Shown: positions 16,705 through 24,353 of the stretch, in pieces
Layout of the letters: the number at the start of each line of letters is the position of its first letter
How positions within the stretch are numbered: position 1 is the stretch's first letter
The notes under the pieces: generated by a model
Database searches by the model: none
Seen by the model: the letters and a program-made list of their open reading frames with translations, nothing else
What the model was told of the DNA's origin: nothing
Position numbers and translations under genes: made by a program
Origin: an uncultured Lachnospira sp.
Lineage (GTDB): Bacteria; Bacillota; Clostridia; Lachnospirales; Lachnospiraceae
Length of the DNA: 24,825 nucleotides
Reading direction: 5' to 3'
NCBI GenBank assembly: GCA_934358235.1
Contig: CAKRKK010000011.1
Span: forward strand, 1-24,825

Positions 16705-17946
16705 ATGAAGGACAGTAATAATGCAATAGAGGTTAATGGTATTACCAAGCATTTTAAGGTTTATTATGATAAGGGCAGCGAGCTTAAGGAAAAGCTGCTT
16801 TTCTGGAAAAGAAACAGATACGAGAACAGAAAGGTGCTTGATAATATAAGCTTTTCTGTAAAGAAGGGTGAAGCAATAGGTCTTATAGGAAAGAATGGCT
16901 GTGGCAAGTCTACAACGCTTAAGCTGCTTACTAAGATTATATATCCAAACAGCGGCACAATAGAGATGGCAGGAAGAGTTTCAAGTCTTATTGAGCTTGG
17001 TGCAGGCTTTCACCCGGATATGAGCGGCAGGGAAAATATATATACCAATGCGGCTATATTTGGCCTTAATAAGAAGGAAATAGATGCAAGATTAGATGAT
17101 ATAATTGCATTTTCAGAGCTTAAGGAGTTTATAGATAATCCAGTAAGAACATATTCATCAGGTATGTATATGAGACTCGCATTTTCAGTAGCAATCAATG
17201 TAGATGCGGATATACTTCTTATTGATGAGATTCTTGCAGTCGGTGATGCGAATTTCCAGGCCAAGTGCTTTAATAAGCTAAGAGAGATAAAGGCAAGCGG
17301 AACAACTATAGTAATTGTTTCACACTCTCTTGGACAGATAGAGCAGATATGTGACAGATCTATATGGATAAGAGATGGACATATAGAGATGGAAGGAAAG
17401 CCTAAGGATGTTCATCTTCAGTATCTTGATTATATGAATCAGGAGAGAATGGAGCAGGCTGAAAAAGACAGAATAAGAGAAGAAACAAGGGCTGCAAAGG
17501 AAAGATATAAGAAGAGTATTAAAAGATTCGGTGATAAGAGAGCACAGTTTACAGATATTAAGATGTTAGACAAGGATGGCAAGCCACAAAAGACCTTCAG
17601 AACAGGTGAGGCTATGACGCTGGATCTTAACTATCACGTAGAAAGTCCAATTACAGACTGTGTGTTTGGCTTCGGCATATTCAGAAGTGATGGATTATGG
17701 TGCTATGGAACCAATACAAGAATAGACAGACTTGATAACTTCGATATAGATAAAGATGGCAACTACAAGGTATTTCTGGATGAGGTTATGCTTATACCTG
17801 GAGAATACTGGGTAGACGTAACAATCGAATGGGGAGAAGGCAATCCGGTTGATTATTACAAGGAAGCTATGAAGTTTGAGGTCGTATCTAATGTTGGAGA
17901 TACCGGTGTTTTAAGGATGCCACATAAGTGGGAACTTAACATATAG
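16705..17946 (+). CDS. wzt: Polysaccharide ABC transporter ATPase with C-terminal carbohydrate-binding domain (Wzt type)
   Basis: Residues 1-235 form the nucleotide-binding domain: Walker A GKNGCGKST (62-70), signature YSSGM (about 149-153), Walker B ILLIDE (about 171-176) and switch His207. The IELGAGFHPDMSGREN stretch is typical of Wzt/TagH. Residues about 265-413 match the beta-sandwich C-terminal domain of long Wzt proteins, which in E. coli O9a-type systems binds the finished, modified chain end and gates export. The domain is therefore evidence that the glycan is completed before export and recognised by structure. The ATG at 16705 has GAGGAG four bases upstream; an in-frame ATG at 16693 has none. 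The final codons and stop lie in a tandem 12-base duplication. Confidence 0.94.
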   Translation: MKDSNNAIEVNGITKHFKVYYDKGSELKEKLLFWKRNRYENRKVLDNISFSVKKGEAIGLIGKNGCGKSTTLKLLTKIIYPNSGTIEMAGRVSSLIELGAGFHPDMSGRENIYTNAAIFGLNKKEIDARLDDIIAFSELKEFIDNPVRTYSSGMYMRLAFSVAINVDADILLIDEILAVGDANFQAKCFNKLREIKASGTTIVIVSHSLGQIEQICDRSIWIRDGHIEMEGKPKDVHLQYLDYMNQERMEQAEKDRIREETRAAKERYKKSIKRFGDKRAQFTDIKMLDKDGKPQKTFRTGEAMTLDLNYHVESPITDCVFGFGIFRSDGLWCYGTNTRIDRLDNFDIDKDGNYKVFLDEVMLIPGEYWVDVTIEWGEGNPVDYYKEAMKFEVVSNVGDTGVLRMPHKWELNI

Positions 17947-17958
17947 CTTAACATATAG
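17935..17958 (+). repeat. Tandem 12-bp duplication covering the wzt stop codon
   Basis: CTTAACATATAG occurs twice in immediate succession (17935-17946 and 17947-17958). In frame, each copy reads Leu-Asn-Ile-stop, so the second is a spare end of the gene. It looks like a slippage or duplication scar. Confidence 0.85.
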
Positions 17959-17966
17959 ACGTAGTA

Positions 17967-18005
17967 AAGTAAGGCTTGTGTATCTTAAGTAAGGCAGGTG
18001 CATCT
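17967..18005 (+). repeat. Imperfect 19-bp direct repeat, 20-bp period
   Basis: AAGTAAGGCTTGTGTATCT (17967-17985) and AAGTAAGGCAGGTGCATCT (17987-18005) match at 16 of 19 positions. They lie in the 133-base gap between wzt and the coiled-coil gene, directly after the 12-bp tandem duplication. No gene or hairpin terminator is seen in this gap. Confidence 0.7.
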
Positions 18006-18079
18006 GTTAGTGGCAGAATACCCATTGATGCTGATAACATAGTATATTGCGTTATAATAAGCGCAGAAATGAGGAATAT

Positions 18080-18511
18080 ATGGAAAACATTAATATAGAA
18101 GATATTATGCAGGAGATAAGAGAAGATATTAAGGCAAGAGGCTTGAAGGATGATAGTATCAGCTTTGAGGATGTTATTCTGTTAGGTGGTGGAACAGGAG
18201 CACCCTACAGCAAGGAGGCATATACAGATATGCTTGTAAATGCTGGTGAGGACTCAGAGGTATTATCTTACAGGGAGCTTTCTGGCAATCCTGTATCAAA
18301 GCTTATTAAGAAAATCAACAGAAGACTTATCGCCTTTTATATTGAATCAATAGTAGATGACCAGAATAAGTTCAATAAGGATGTATACAAGGGACTTACA
18401 ATGAGCTTAAGCAAGTTTGAAGAAGATAACGCCAGAATGGAAGCACTTGAAAAGAAACTCTATGAGGCAGAGAAAAAGATAAGTGAGCTGGAAAAAAAGC
18501 TTAATGGTTAG
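18080..18511 (+). CDS. Small coiled-coil protein of unknown function
   Basis: I do not recognise this protein with certainty. It has 143 residues, no signal peptide and no membrane segment. An N-terminal amphipathic helix (MENINIEDIMQEIREDIKAR) is followed by DDSISFEDV, a Gly-rich turn (LLGGGTGAP, about 34-42), a basic helix (LIKKINRRLIAFYIESIV, about 75-92) and a C-terminal coiled coil (about 106-142) with Leu/Met/Ile at heptad positions and many Glu/Lys. The ATG at 18080 has GAGG five bases upstream; the frame also extends to a TTG at 18047 with no support. It lies between the exporter and a block of four glycosyltransferases, so an assembly or scaffold role in polymer synthesis is possible. 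That role is inference from position and shape only. Confidence 0.8.
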   Translation: MENINIEDIMQEIREDIKARGLKDDSISFEDVILLGGGTGAPYSKEAYTDMLVNAGEDSEVLSYRELSGNPVSKLIKKINRRLIAFYIESIVDDQNKFNKDVYKGLTMSLSKFEEDNARMEALEKKLYEAEKKISELEKKLNG

Positions 18512-18545
18512 TGAAATATAGAAGTGTGAAGGAATGGAGTTAAAG

Positions 18546-19619
18546 ATGCATATATATCAGCTTTTACCAACAATATCATATGGTGATGCAGTTAGTAATG
18601 ATACGCTTGCCTTACAGCAGGTTATTAAGAAAATGGGTTTCAAGTCTGAAATCTATGCAGAATCAGTAGACATAAGATTACCAAAGGGAACAGCTAAGTC
18701 AGTTTCAAAGCTGCCAAAGCTGTCAGAGGATGATGTAGTTATATATCATATGTCAACAGGAGCACAGCTTAACTGGGACTTCGGCAAGATGAACTGTAAA
18801 AAGGTTATGGTTTATCATAATATAACGCCACCGGAGTATCTTGAAAGGTATAATTCAAGAGCTGCACTTCAATGTAGTGAGGGCATCAGGGCACTAAGAT
18901 ATCTTTCAGATAAGGTTGATTACTGCCTGGCGGTGTCAGAATATAATAAGCAGGATCTTATTGAGCTTGGGTTTAAGTGTAAGATAGACGTACTTCCTAT
19001 ACTTATACCATTCTCGGATTATGATAAGGAACCTGATACATCACTTATGAGAAGATATGAAGCAGATGCTTGTACTAATATATTATTCACAGGCAGACTT
19101 GCACCTAATAAGTGTCAGGAGGATGTGATTAAAAGCTTTGCTGAATATAAGAAGAACTATAATCCTGCTTCAAGACTTATTCTTGTCGGCTCAGATAGTG
19201 GTTACGAGAATTATAGAAAGCGTCTGGAAAGCTTTGCATATGCGCTTGAGGTAAAGGATGATATTATATTTGCAGGACATATAAAGTTCAATCAGATATT
19301 ATCCTATTACAGAATGGCAGATGTATTCTTATGCATGAGTGAGCATGAGGGTTTCTGTGTTCCTCTGGTTGAGGCAATGTACTTTAATATACCTATAATA
19401 GCATATGATTCGTCAGCGATATATGGAACTCTTGGTGGTTCGGGAATAGTGCTTAGTACTAAGGATTCACTTGAGGTTGCAGGAGTTATTGACAAGGTGG
19501 TAAAGGATAAGGCTCTGAGAGATAAACTGATAGCCAATGAAAAGGAAAGACTTAAGGATTTCTCACACGAGGTTATAGAGGAAAGGTTCATAAGTCTGAT
19601 GAAGGAAAATGTGTTGTAA
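18546..19619 (+). CDS. Glycosyltransferase, GT4 family
   Basis: A GT-B enzyme of 357 aa opens with HIYQLLPTISYGDAVSNDTL, where a Gly-Asp-Ala loop takes the place of the usual GG loop. The donor half has LFTGRLAPNKCQEDVIKSF (about 178-196), then SEHEGFCVPLVEA with the E-x7-E pair Glu268/Glu276, and DSSAIYGTLGGSG. Met at 18546 is preferred because GGAG lies six bases upstream; the ATG at 18534 has AGGA directly against it. It follows the coiled-coil gene by 34 bases. The family often contains mannosyl- or glucosyltransferases, but donor and acceptor cannot be assigned. Confidence 0.87.
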   Translation: MHIYQLLPTISYGDAVSNDTLALQQVIKKMGFKSEIYAESVDIRLPKGTAKSVSKLPKLSEDDVVIYHMSTGAQLNWDFGKMNCKKVMVYHNITPPEYLERYNSRAALQCSEGIRALRYLSDKVDYCLAVSEYNKQDLIELGFKCKIDVLPILIPFSDYDKEPDTSLMRRYEADACTNILFTGRLAPNKCQEDVIKSFAEYKKNYNPASRLILVGSDSGYENYRKRLESFAYALEVKDDIIFAGHIKFNQILSYYRMADVFLCMSEHEGFCVPLVEAMYFNIPIIAYDSSAIYGTLGGSGIVLSTKDSLEVAGVIDKVVKDKALRDKLIANEKERLKDFSHEVIEERFISLMKENVL

Positions 19620-19696
19620 AAGCAGGGCGTGATTAATCATTATGGATAATACATAATGGAAGATTGAAGCCTTTAGGACAGGAAGGAGACAGCACA

Positions 19697-20872
19697 ATGA
19701 AGAAGTTAGCATTAGTCGTACAGCGATATGGTCTTGAGGTTAATGGAGGTGCAGAGCTGCATGCAAGGCAGCTTACAGAGCATCTTGCCAAATATTATGA
19801 TATTGAAGTGCTTACGACAAAAGCAATAGATTATGTAACATGGAAGAATGAATATACAGAAGCGCTAGAGCAGATTAATGGCATAACCGTAAGACGCTTC
19901 GGTGTTGATAAGAAACGTAATGAAGCCAAGTTTTCAAGACTTTCATCACAGGTTATAGGCGTTGCACATACAGATGAGCTTGAAGAGGAATGGTTTGATG
20001 CACAGGGACCTTACTGTCCAGCACTTATAGATTATATTGAAGAGCATAACAACGATTACGATGCCTTTGTATTTATGACATATCTGTATTACACAACAGT
20101 AAGAGGACTTCCTAAGGTAAAGGACAAGGCTGTGCTTATACCAACAGCACATGACGAGCCTCCTATATATCTTAATTACTTTAACAGGCTGTTTAAGATG
20201 CCAAAGGGAATATTCTATAATACTGTTGAAGAAAAGAAATTTATCGAACAGAAGTTTAATAATGCTGATATTATCAATAACAAAGGCTATGGCGGCGTAG
20301 GCGTTGAGGTTCCGGATAATATAGATGCAGAAGGCTTTAAAAGGGAACGCGGCATATCACATTATATGGTATATGTTGGAAGAATAGATGAGGCAAAGGG
20401 CTGCAGACAGCTTTTCGAGTATTTTGACAGATATAAAAAGGAAAATGCTGATAAAGAAGATTTCAAGCTGGTGCTTATGGGAAAGCCAGTTATAGAGGTT
20501 CCTAAAAGAGCTGATGTTATAAGTCTTGGCTTCGTAAGTGATGAGGTAAAGTTTAATGTTATTGCGGGAGCTGATTTTCTTGTAATGCCATCGCAGTTTG
20601 AGAGTTTGTCTATGGTTGTGCTGGAAGCCTTATCACTAAAGGTTCCGGTGCTTGTAAATGGAAGGTGTCTGGTTCTTAAGGGACATTGTGTTCATGGTAA
20701 TGCAGGCTTGTACTATAGAAGCTATTATGAATTCGCAGGCTGTATAAACTATTATCTTTCACATGATAAAGAAAGAAGACTTATAGGAGAAAATGGCTAT
20801 AAGTATGTGAACGATAATTACAGATGGGATGTTATTATACAGCGGTTCTGCGATATGATAGAGAAAATATAA
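19697..20872 (+). CDS. Glycosyltransferase, GT4 family (tandem paralogue 1)
   Basis: This GT-B enzyme (391 aa) begins KKLALVVQRYGLEVNGGAEL; NGGAE is the glycine loop of the subtype. The donor half has VYVGRIDEAKGCRQLFEYF (about 222-240), then LVMPSQFESLSMVVLEAL with the E-x7-E pair Glu302/Glu310, followed by a Cys-rich stretch (NGRCLVLKGHC) and a NAGLYYRSYYEF motif near the end. GGAAGGAG precedes the ATG by eight bases; the frame extends 33 bases further with no better start. The next gene is a clear paralogue with the same overall order and the two catalytic Glu at the same positions, but diverged sequence. The pair may add two successive, related sugars. Confidence 0.87.
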   Translation: MKKLALVVQRYGLEVNGGAELHARQLTEHLAKYYDIEVLTTKAIDYVTWKNEYTEALEQINGITVRRFGVDKKRNEAKFSRLSSQVIGVAHTDELEEEWFDAQGPYCPALIDYIEEHNNDYDAFVFMTYLYYTTVRGLPKVKDKAVLIPTAHDEPPIYLNYFNRLFKMPKGIFYNTVEEKKFIEQKFNNADIINNKGYGGVGVEVPDNIDAEGFKRERGISHYMVYVGRIDEAKGCRQLFEYFDRYKKENADKEDFKLVLMGKPVIEVPKRADVISLGFVSDEVKFNVIAGADFLVMPSQFESLSMVVLEALSLKVPVLVNGRCLVLKGHCVHGNAGLYYRSYYEFAGCINYYLSHDKERRLIGENGYKYVNDNYRWDVIIQRFCDMIEKI

Positions 20873-20915
20873 GTTATCACAGCCCTGAGTATGGATTGGG
20901 GCTAATCAGGTGTAT

Positions 20916-20936
20916 AGCAGAAATGCAGCAGAAATG
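20916..20936 (+). repeat. Tandem AGCAGAAATG repeat in a gene leader
   Basis: AGCAGAAATG occurs at 20916-20925 and again at 20927-20936, an 11-base period. The end of the second copy contributes the first G of the GGAG ribosome site of the gene at 20946. Upstream, AGCCC (20881-20885) and GGGCT (20899-20903) could form a small hairpin without a T run. Confidence 0.6.
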
Positions 20937-20945
20937 GAGAAGTGT

Positions 20946-22136
20946 ATGAAAACAATTGCATTTGTGTGTCCATGGTTTGGTGAGAATATACCGGGTGGCG
21001 CAGAGATGGAGCTAAGAGGTCTTACAACACACCTTAATGAGTCAGGACTGAAGTTAGAGATACTTACTACCTGTGTTGAGAAGTTTGCAAGCGACTGGAA
21101 TGTGAATTTCTATAAGGCAGGCTGTGATACGGTATGTGGACTTAAGGTCAGGCGTTTTCCGGTGAGGAAAAGAGATGTGAAAAGATTTGACGCGGTAAAT
21201 TATAAGTTTATGAATAATATTCCTGTATCAGAGGCAGAAGAAAAGATATATATGCAGGAGATGGTGAATAGTACTGCATTGTATGATTATATCAGGAATA
21301 ACAAGGATAACTATGCATTGTTTGTATATATTCCTTATATGTTTGGAACAACATATGAGGGAGTAGGTGTGTGCCCACACAAGTCTGTACTTATACCTTG
21401 TCTGCATGATGAAAGCTATGCATATATGAAGCTTTTTGCAAAAAGATATTCACAGGCAGCGGGAATGATATTTCATTCAAAGCCTGAGTATGAGCTTGCA
21501 AAGAAGCTATATGGAAGCAATTATAACGGAGTGGTGCTTGGTGAAGGAGTTGATACCGGACTTAACTATGATGCAGAAGGGTTTAGGAAAAAGTTTGGTA
21601 TTACTGAGCCATTTATTCTGTATGCAGGCCGTAAAGAGGAAGGAAAGAACGTCCATACGCTGCTTAAGTATTTTGCACATTATAAGAAAGAGAATCACAA
21701 TAACCTTAAGCTTGTGCTTGTAGGCGGAGGACAGATAGCTATACCAGAGTCTGTCAAAGGTGATGTGATAGATTTAGGCTTTGTATCACTTCAGGATAAA
21801 ACAAATGCGGAGAGTGCAGCACTGCTTTTATGTAATCCGTCAAAGTTTGAGAGCTTTTCTTTAGTTATTATGGAAAGCTGGCTGTGCAGACGGCCTGTTA
21901 TTGTATATGGCGGCTGTGGAGTGACACGTAACTTTGTCAGCGAATCGAATGGTGGTCTGTATTTTAATGGTTATTATGAATTTGAGGGGGCAGTCAATTA
22001 CATTATGAAGCATCCGGATATAGCAGATGTTATGGGAAATAACGGATATGCTTATGTAAATAAAGAGTTTGCCTGGGATGTTATAGTAAGAAAGTATACA
22101 GAGTACTTTAAGGAGCTGGCAGCTAAAGTGAATTAA
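20946..22136 (+). CDS. Glycosyltransferase, GT4 family (tandem paralogue 2)
   Basis: This GT-B enzyme (396 aa) opens with KTIAFVCPWFGENIPGGAEM. The donor half has LYAGRKEEGKNVHTLLKYF, then LLCNPSKFESFSLVIMESW with the E-x7-E pair Glu302/Glu310, GGCGVT, and the NGGLYFNGYYEFEGAVNY segment that also marks the previous gene. The two end alike (NNGYAYVNKEFAWDVIV versus ENGYKYVNDNYRWDVII). The start at 20946 is chosen because GGAG (20936-20939) sits six bases before it; an in-frame ATG at 20934 overlaps that site. It is 73 bases after its paralogue. Substrates are unknown. Confidence 0.87.
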   Translation: MKTIAFVCPWFGENIPGGAEMELRGLTTHLNESGLKLEILTTCVEKFASDWNVNFYKAGCDTVCGLKVRRFPVRKRDVKRFDAVNYKFMNNIPVSEAEEKIYMQEMVNSTALYDYIRNNKDNYALFVYIPYMFGTTYEGVGVCPHKSVLIPCLHDESYAYMKLFAKRYSQAAGMIFHSKPEYELAKKLYGSNYNGVVLGEGVDTGLNYDAEGFRKKFGITEPFILYAGRKEEGKNVHTLLKYFAHYKKENHNNLKLVLVGGGQIAIPESVKGDVIDLGFVSLQDKTNAESAALLLCNPSKFESFSLVIMESWLCRRPVIVYGGCGVTRNFVSESNGGLYFNGYYEFEGAVNYIMKHPDIADVMGNNGYAYVNKEFAWDVIVRKYTEYFKELAAKVN

Positions 22137-22155
22137 GGTGTTTAAAGGGTGCTTT

Positions 22156-23190
22156 ATGAGTAAAAAATATTTAATAGATGGAAGGTTTTTATGTTCAATG
22201 TCAACGGGGGTTGACAGATATGCCTCACAGATACTAAAGGAGTTAGATAACATCTGTGGAGATGTAGATATAGCAATACTGGTTCCATCAAGGGTGAAGA
22301 CTTTACCAGATTATAAGAATATAAAGGTTATCAGGTCACATTTTAACAGGCTGTGGACACAGGTGGTATTTGCGCTTAATTCAAGAGTGAGAAACCGGAT
22401 ACCGGTTAATCTGTGCAATGAAGTATCAGTACTTGCACCTAAGGGAATAGTTGCATTGCATGACGTGTGCTATGCAGAGGATAATGATTACTTTCCTGAT
22501 GCTGAGCGGAAGTGGTTCCTTAAAATATATGACAGAATAAGAAAACATTCATTAAAGGTTATTACCGTGTCGGAGTTTTCAAAGCAAAGAATTATAAGTC
22601 TGTTAGGCATCGAGGCTGAAAAGATAACAGTTATAGGCAATGGCTGGCAGCATTTTGAAGGTGTGAAAGCTGATACCGGCGTGCTTGATAAATATCCGGA
22701 TATAAAAAAAGGCAGCTATTATTTTATGATGTCCTCTGCCAATAAGAATAAGAATGTTAAGTGGCTTATAGCCAATGCCAGATATAATCCTTCATCGCAG
22801 TATGTACTGGCTGGTGGAGATATAGATAAGGTATATGATATAGAAAGCGTAAGTAATATCACTTATGTTGGGTATCTTACGGATAGTGCTGCCAAGGCTT
22901 TTATGAAGGATTGCAAGGCATTTGTATTTCCATCATACTATGAAGGCTTTGGAATACCTCCATTAGAGGCATTAAGCACAGGTGCAAGGATAATAGTATC
23001 AGATACAGCAAGTCTTCCGGAGATATGTAAAGATGCGGCAATATATATTAACCCGGATAAACCAGAGGTTAATCTGGACAAGCTATTAGAAGGCAGTACA
23101 GCCAGTAAAGAAACAGCGCTAGGCAGATATAGCTGGAAGAGGAGCGCAGAGCAGCTTTTAAGCCTGTTAAAGGCATGTGGAGATTATTAA
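22156..23190 (+). CDS. Glycosyltransferase, GT4 family (paralogue of the 12356 gene)
   Basis: The 344-aa GT-B protein begins KKYLIDGRFLCSMSTGVDRYA and shares with the 12356 gene the motifs LCNEVS, GNGWQHF, the NKNKNVKW basic loop, the GY-TD-AAKAFMKDCKAFVFPS block and the E-x7-E motif YEGFGIPPLE (Glu263/Glu271). The order and spacing are the same along the whole length. AAAGG seven bases before the ATG at 22156 supports this start; the frame also opens at a GTG at 22138 directly after the previous stop. The two genes flank the central part of the locus and may add the same kind of sugar at different places, for instance in the repeat and in the adaptor. That is inference. Confidence 0.87.
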   Translation: MSKKYLIDGRFLCSMSTGVDRYASQILKELDNICGDVDIAILVPSRVKTLPDYKNIKVIRSHFNRLWTQVVFALNSRVRNRIPVNLCNEVSVLAPKGIVALHDVCYAEDNDYFPDAERKWFLKIYDRIRKHSLKVITVSEFSKQRIISLLGIEAEKITVIGNGWQHFEGVKADTGVLDKYPDIKKGSYYFMMSSANKNKNVKWLIANARYNPSSQYVLAGGDIDKVYDIESVSNITYVGYLTDSAAKAFMKDCKAFVFPSYYEGFGIPPLEALSTGARIIVSDTASLPEICKDAAIYINPDKPEVNLDKLLEGSTASKETALGRYSWKRSAEQLLSLLKACGDY

Positions 23191-23230
23191 CAGATGAGAA
23201 AATATAAAGCTAAAAAGAATGGAGTATATA

Positions 23231-24352
23231 ATGAAAGGTAGTTTTAAACCCTATATAAGGGTGGTTGTATTTATAGCAGGTCTTATACTTATTATATCTT
23301 CAATGGATTTCCTTTTTGGAAAAACAGGATACGTCAGATATACAATTAAAGAAGTGAATGCAAAGGATGAGAATTATGATACTATTGTGCTTGGAGCATC
23401 GCATGCAAGAAGTGCAATCAATCCTTATAAGATAGATGAACAGACAGGAAGTAACTGTTATAATCTGGCAGTTCCAGGAGCTCTTGTAAGAGATACGTAT
23501 TATCTTTTACTGGATGCTATTGATAGTAATGATATTAAAACTGTCATATATGATGTGGATTTCTATTACTGGATAGCAAGTCAGAATATTGAAGCCTTTT
23601 CTAAGGATTTCATATATCAGCCAATGACAGATATGTCAGTTAAGACAAGATATGTTCTTGATAATATTGATAATATAGATATAAGAAACTTTGTTACCAA
23701 CAGACTTTCGTGGGATATGTCTATGGAAACTGCAAAGAAAAATGTTAACAAAAAGACCTCAAAGGCATATAAAGAGAATTCAATAGAAGCTTGTGATACA
23801 GGTGATGATGGATATGTTCTTGAGGCCAATGGACCATATGTAGGAAAAGGCTATTTCAGTAGGATTGTCAGCGGCTTAAAGCCGGGTGGACAGACATTTA
23901 TAGAAAATGAAAAGGAAAGAGCCAATGGTGAGCTCATCGAGGATGTTCTTAACTACTTTGATAAGATAGTTGAGCTGTGTGATAAGAATAACATAGAGCT
24001 TATATGCGTAGCTTCACCTATTACACCATCATCAATGGAAACTATGAAGATTAATATAGCTTATCCTAAGATTCAGCAGTACATGGATACAAAGGGAATT
24101 ACGTTATATGATTTCAACCTGTTATTACAGAGCGTCCTTCCAAGAGATGATGTTGATTATGGTGACCTTGAGGGCCATATGGGTGGAACACTTGGTGATG
24201 AATATTCACAGATACTGGGTAAATGTATCAGGGAAATAAGAGCTGGAAGCTTTGATAAGAGCAGATATTTCTATAATTCATATGATGAAATGTTCAAAAA
24301 CCTGAAAACAGATTATGTAAAAGCAACAGGTAATGAATGGGAGGGCTATTGA
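23231..24352 (+). CDS. SGNH-hydrolase-like membrane protein, partner of the MBOAT acyltransferase
   Basis: One N-terminal membrane segment (about 9-27) anchors an extracellular domain of the SGNH/GDSL fold. The nucleophile block is VLGASHARSAINP with Ser57, and the distal catalytic pair is in YGDLEGHMGG with Asp312 and His316, followed by the small-residue helix typical of DltD- and AlgJ/AlgX-like partners. Such proteins take acyl groups moved across the membrane by an MBOAT and place them on the glycan. Here the MBOAT gene begins 1 base after the stop, so the two are surely coupled. The ATG at 23231 has GGAG six bases upstream; the in-frame ATG at 23219 has none. Length is 373 aa. O-acetylation of the exported polymer is the likely outcome; the acyl group and site are inferred. 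Confidence 0.82.
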   Translation: MKGSFKPYIRVVVFIAGLILIISSMDFLFGKTGYVRYTIKEVNAKDENYDTIVLGASHARSAINPYKIDEQTGSNCYNLAVPGALVRDTYYLLLDAIDSNDIKTVIYDVDFYYWIASQNIEAFSKDFIYQPMTDMSVKTRYVLDNIDNIDIRNFVTNRLSWDMSMETAKKNVNKKTSKAYKENSIEACDTGDDGYVLEANGPYVGKGYFSRIVSGLKPGGQTFIENEKERANGELIEDVLNYFDKIVELCDKNNIELICVASPITPSSMETMKINIAYPKIQQYMDTKGITLYDFNLLLQSVLPRDDVDYGDLEGHMGGTLGDEYSQILGKCIREIRAGSFDKSRYFYNSYDEMFKNLKTDYVKATGNEWEGY

Positions 24353-24353
24353 T

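Noticed and set aside
20881..20903. AGCCC/GGGCT hairpin as a terminator between the tandem transferases
   Set aside because: The stem is only five pairs and no T run follows, so termination inside the locus is not supported.
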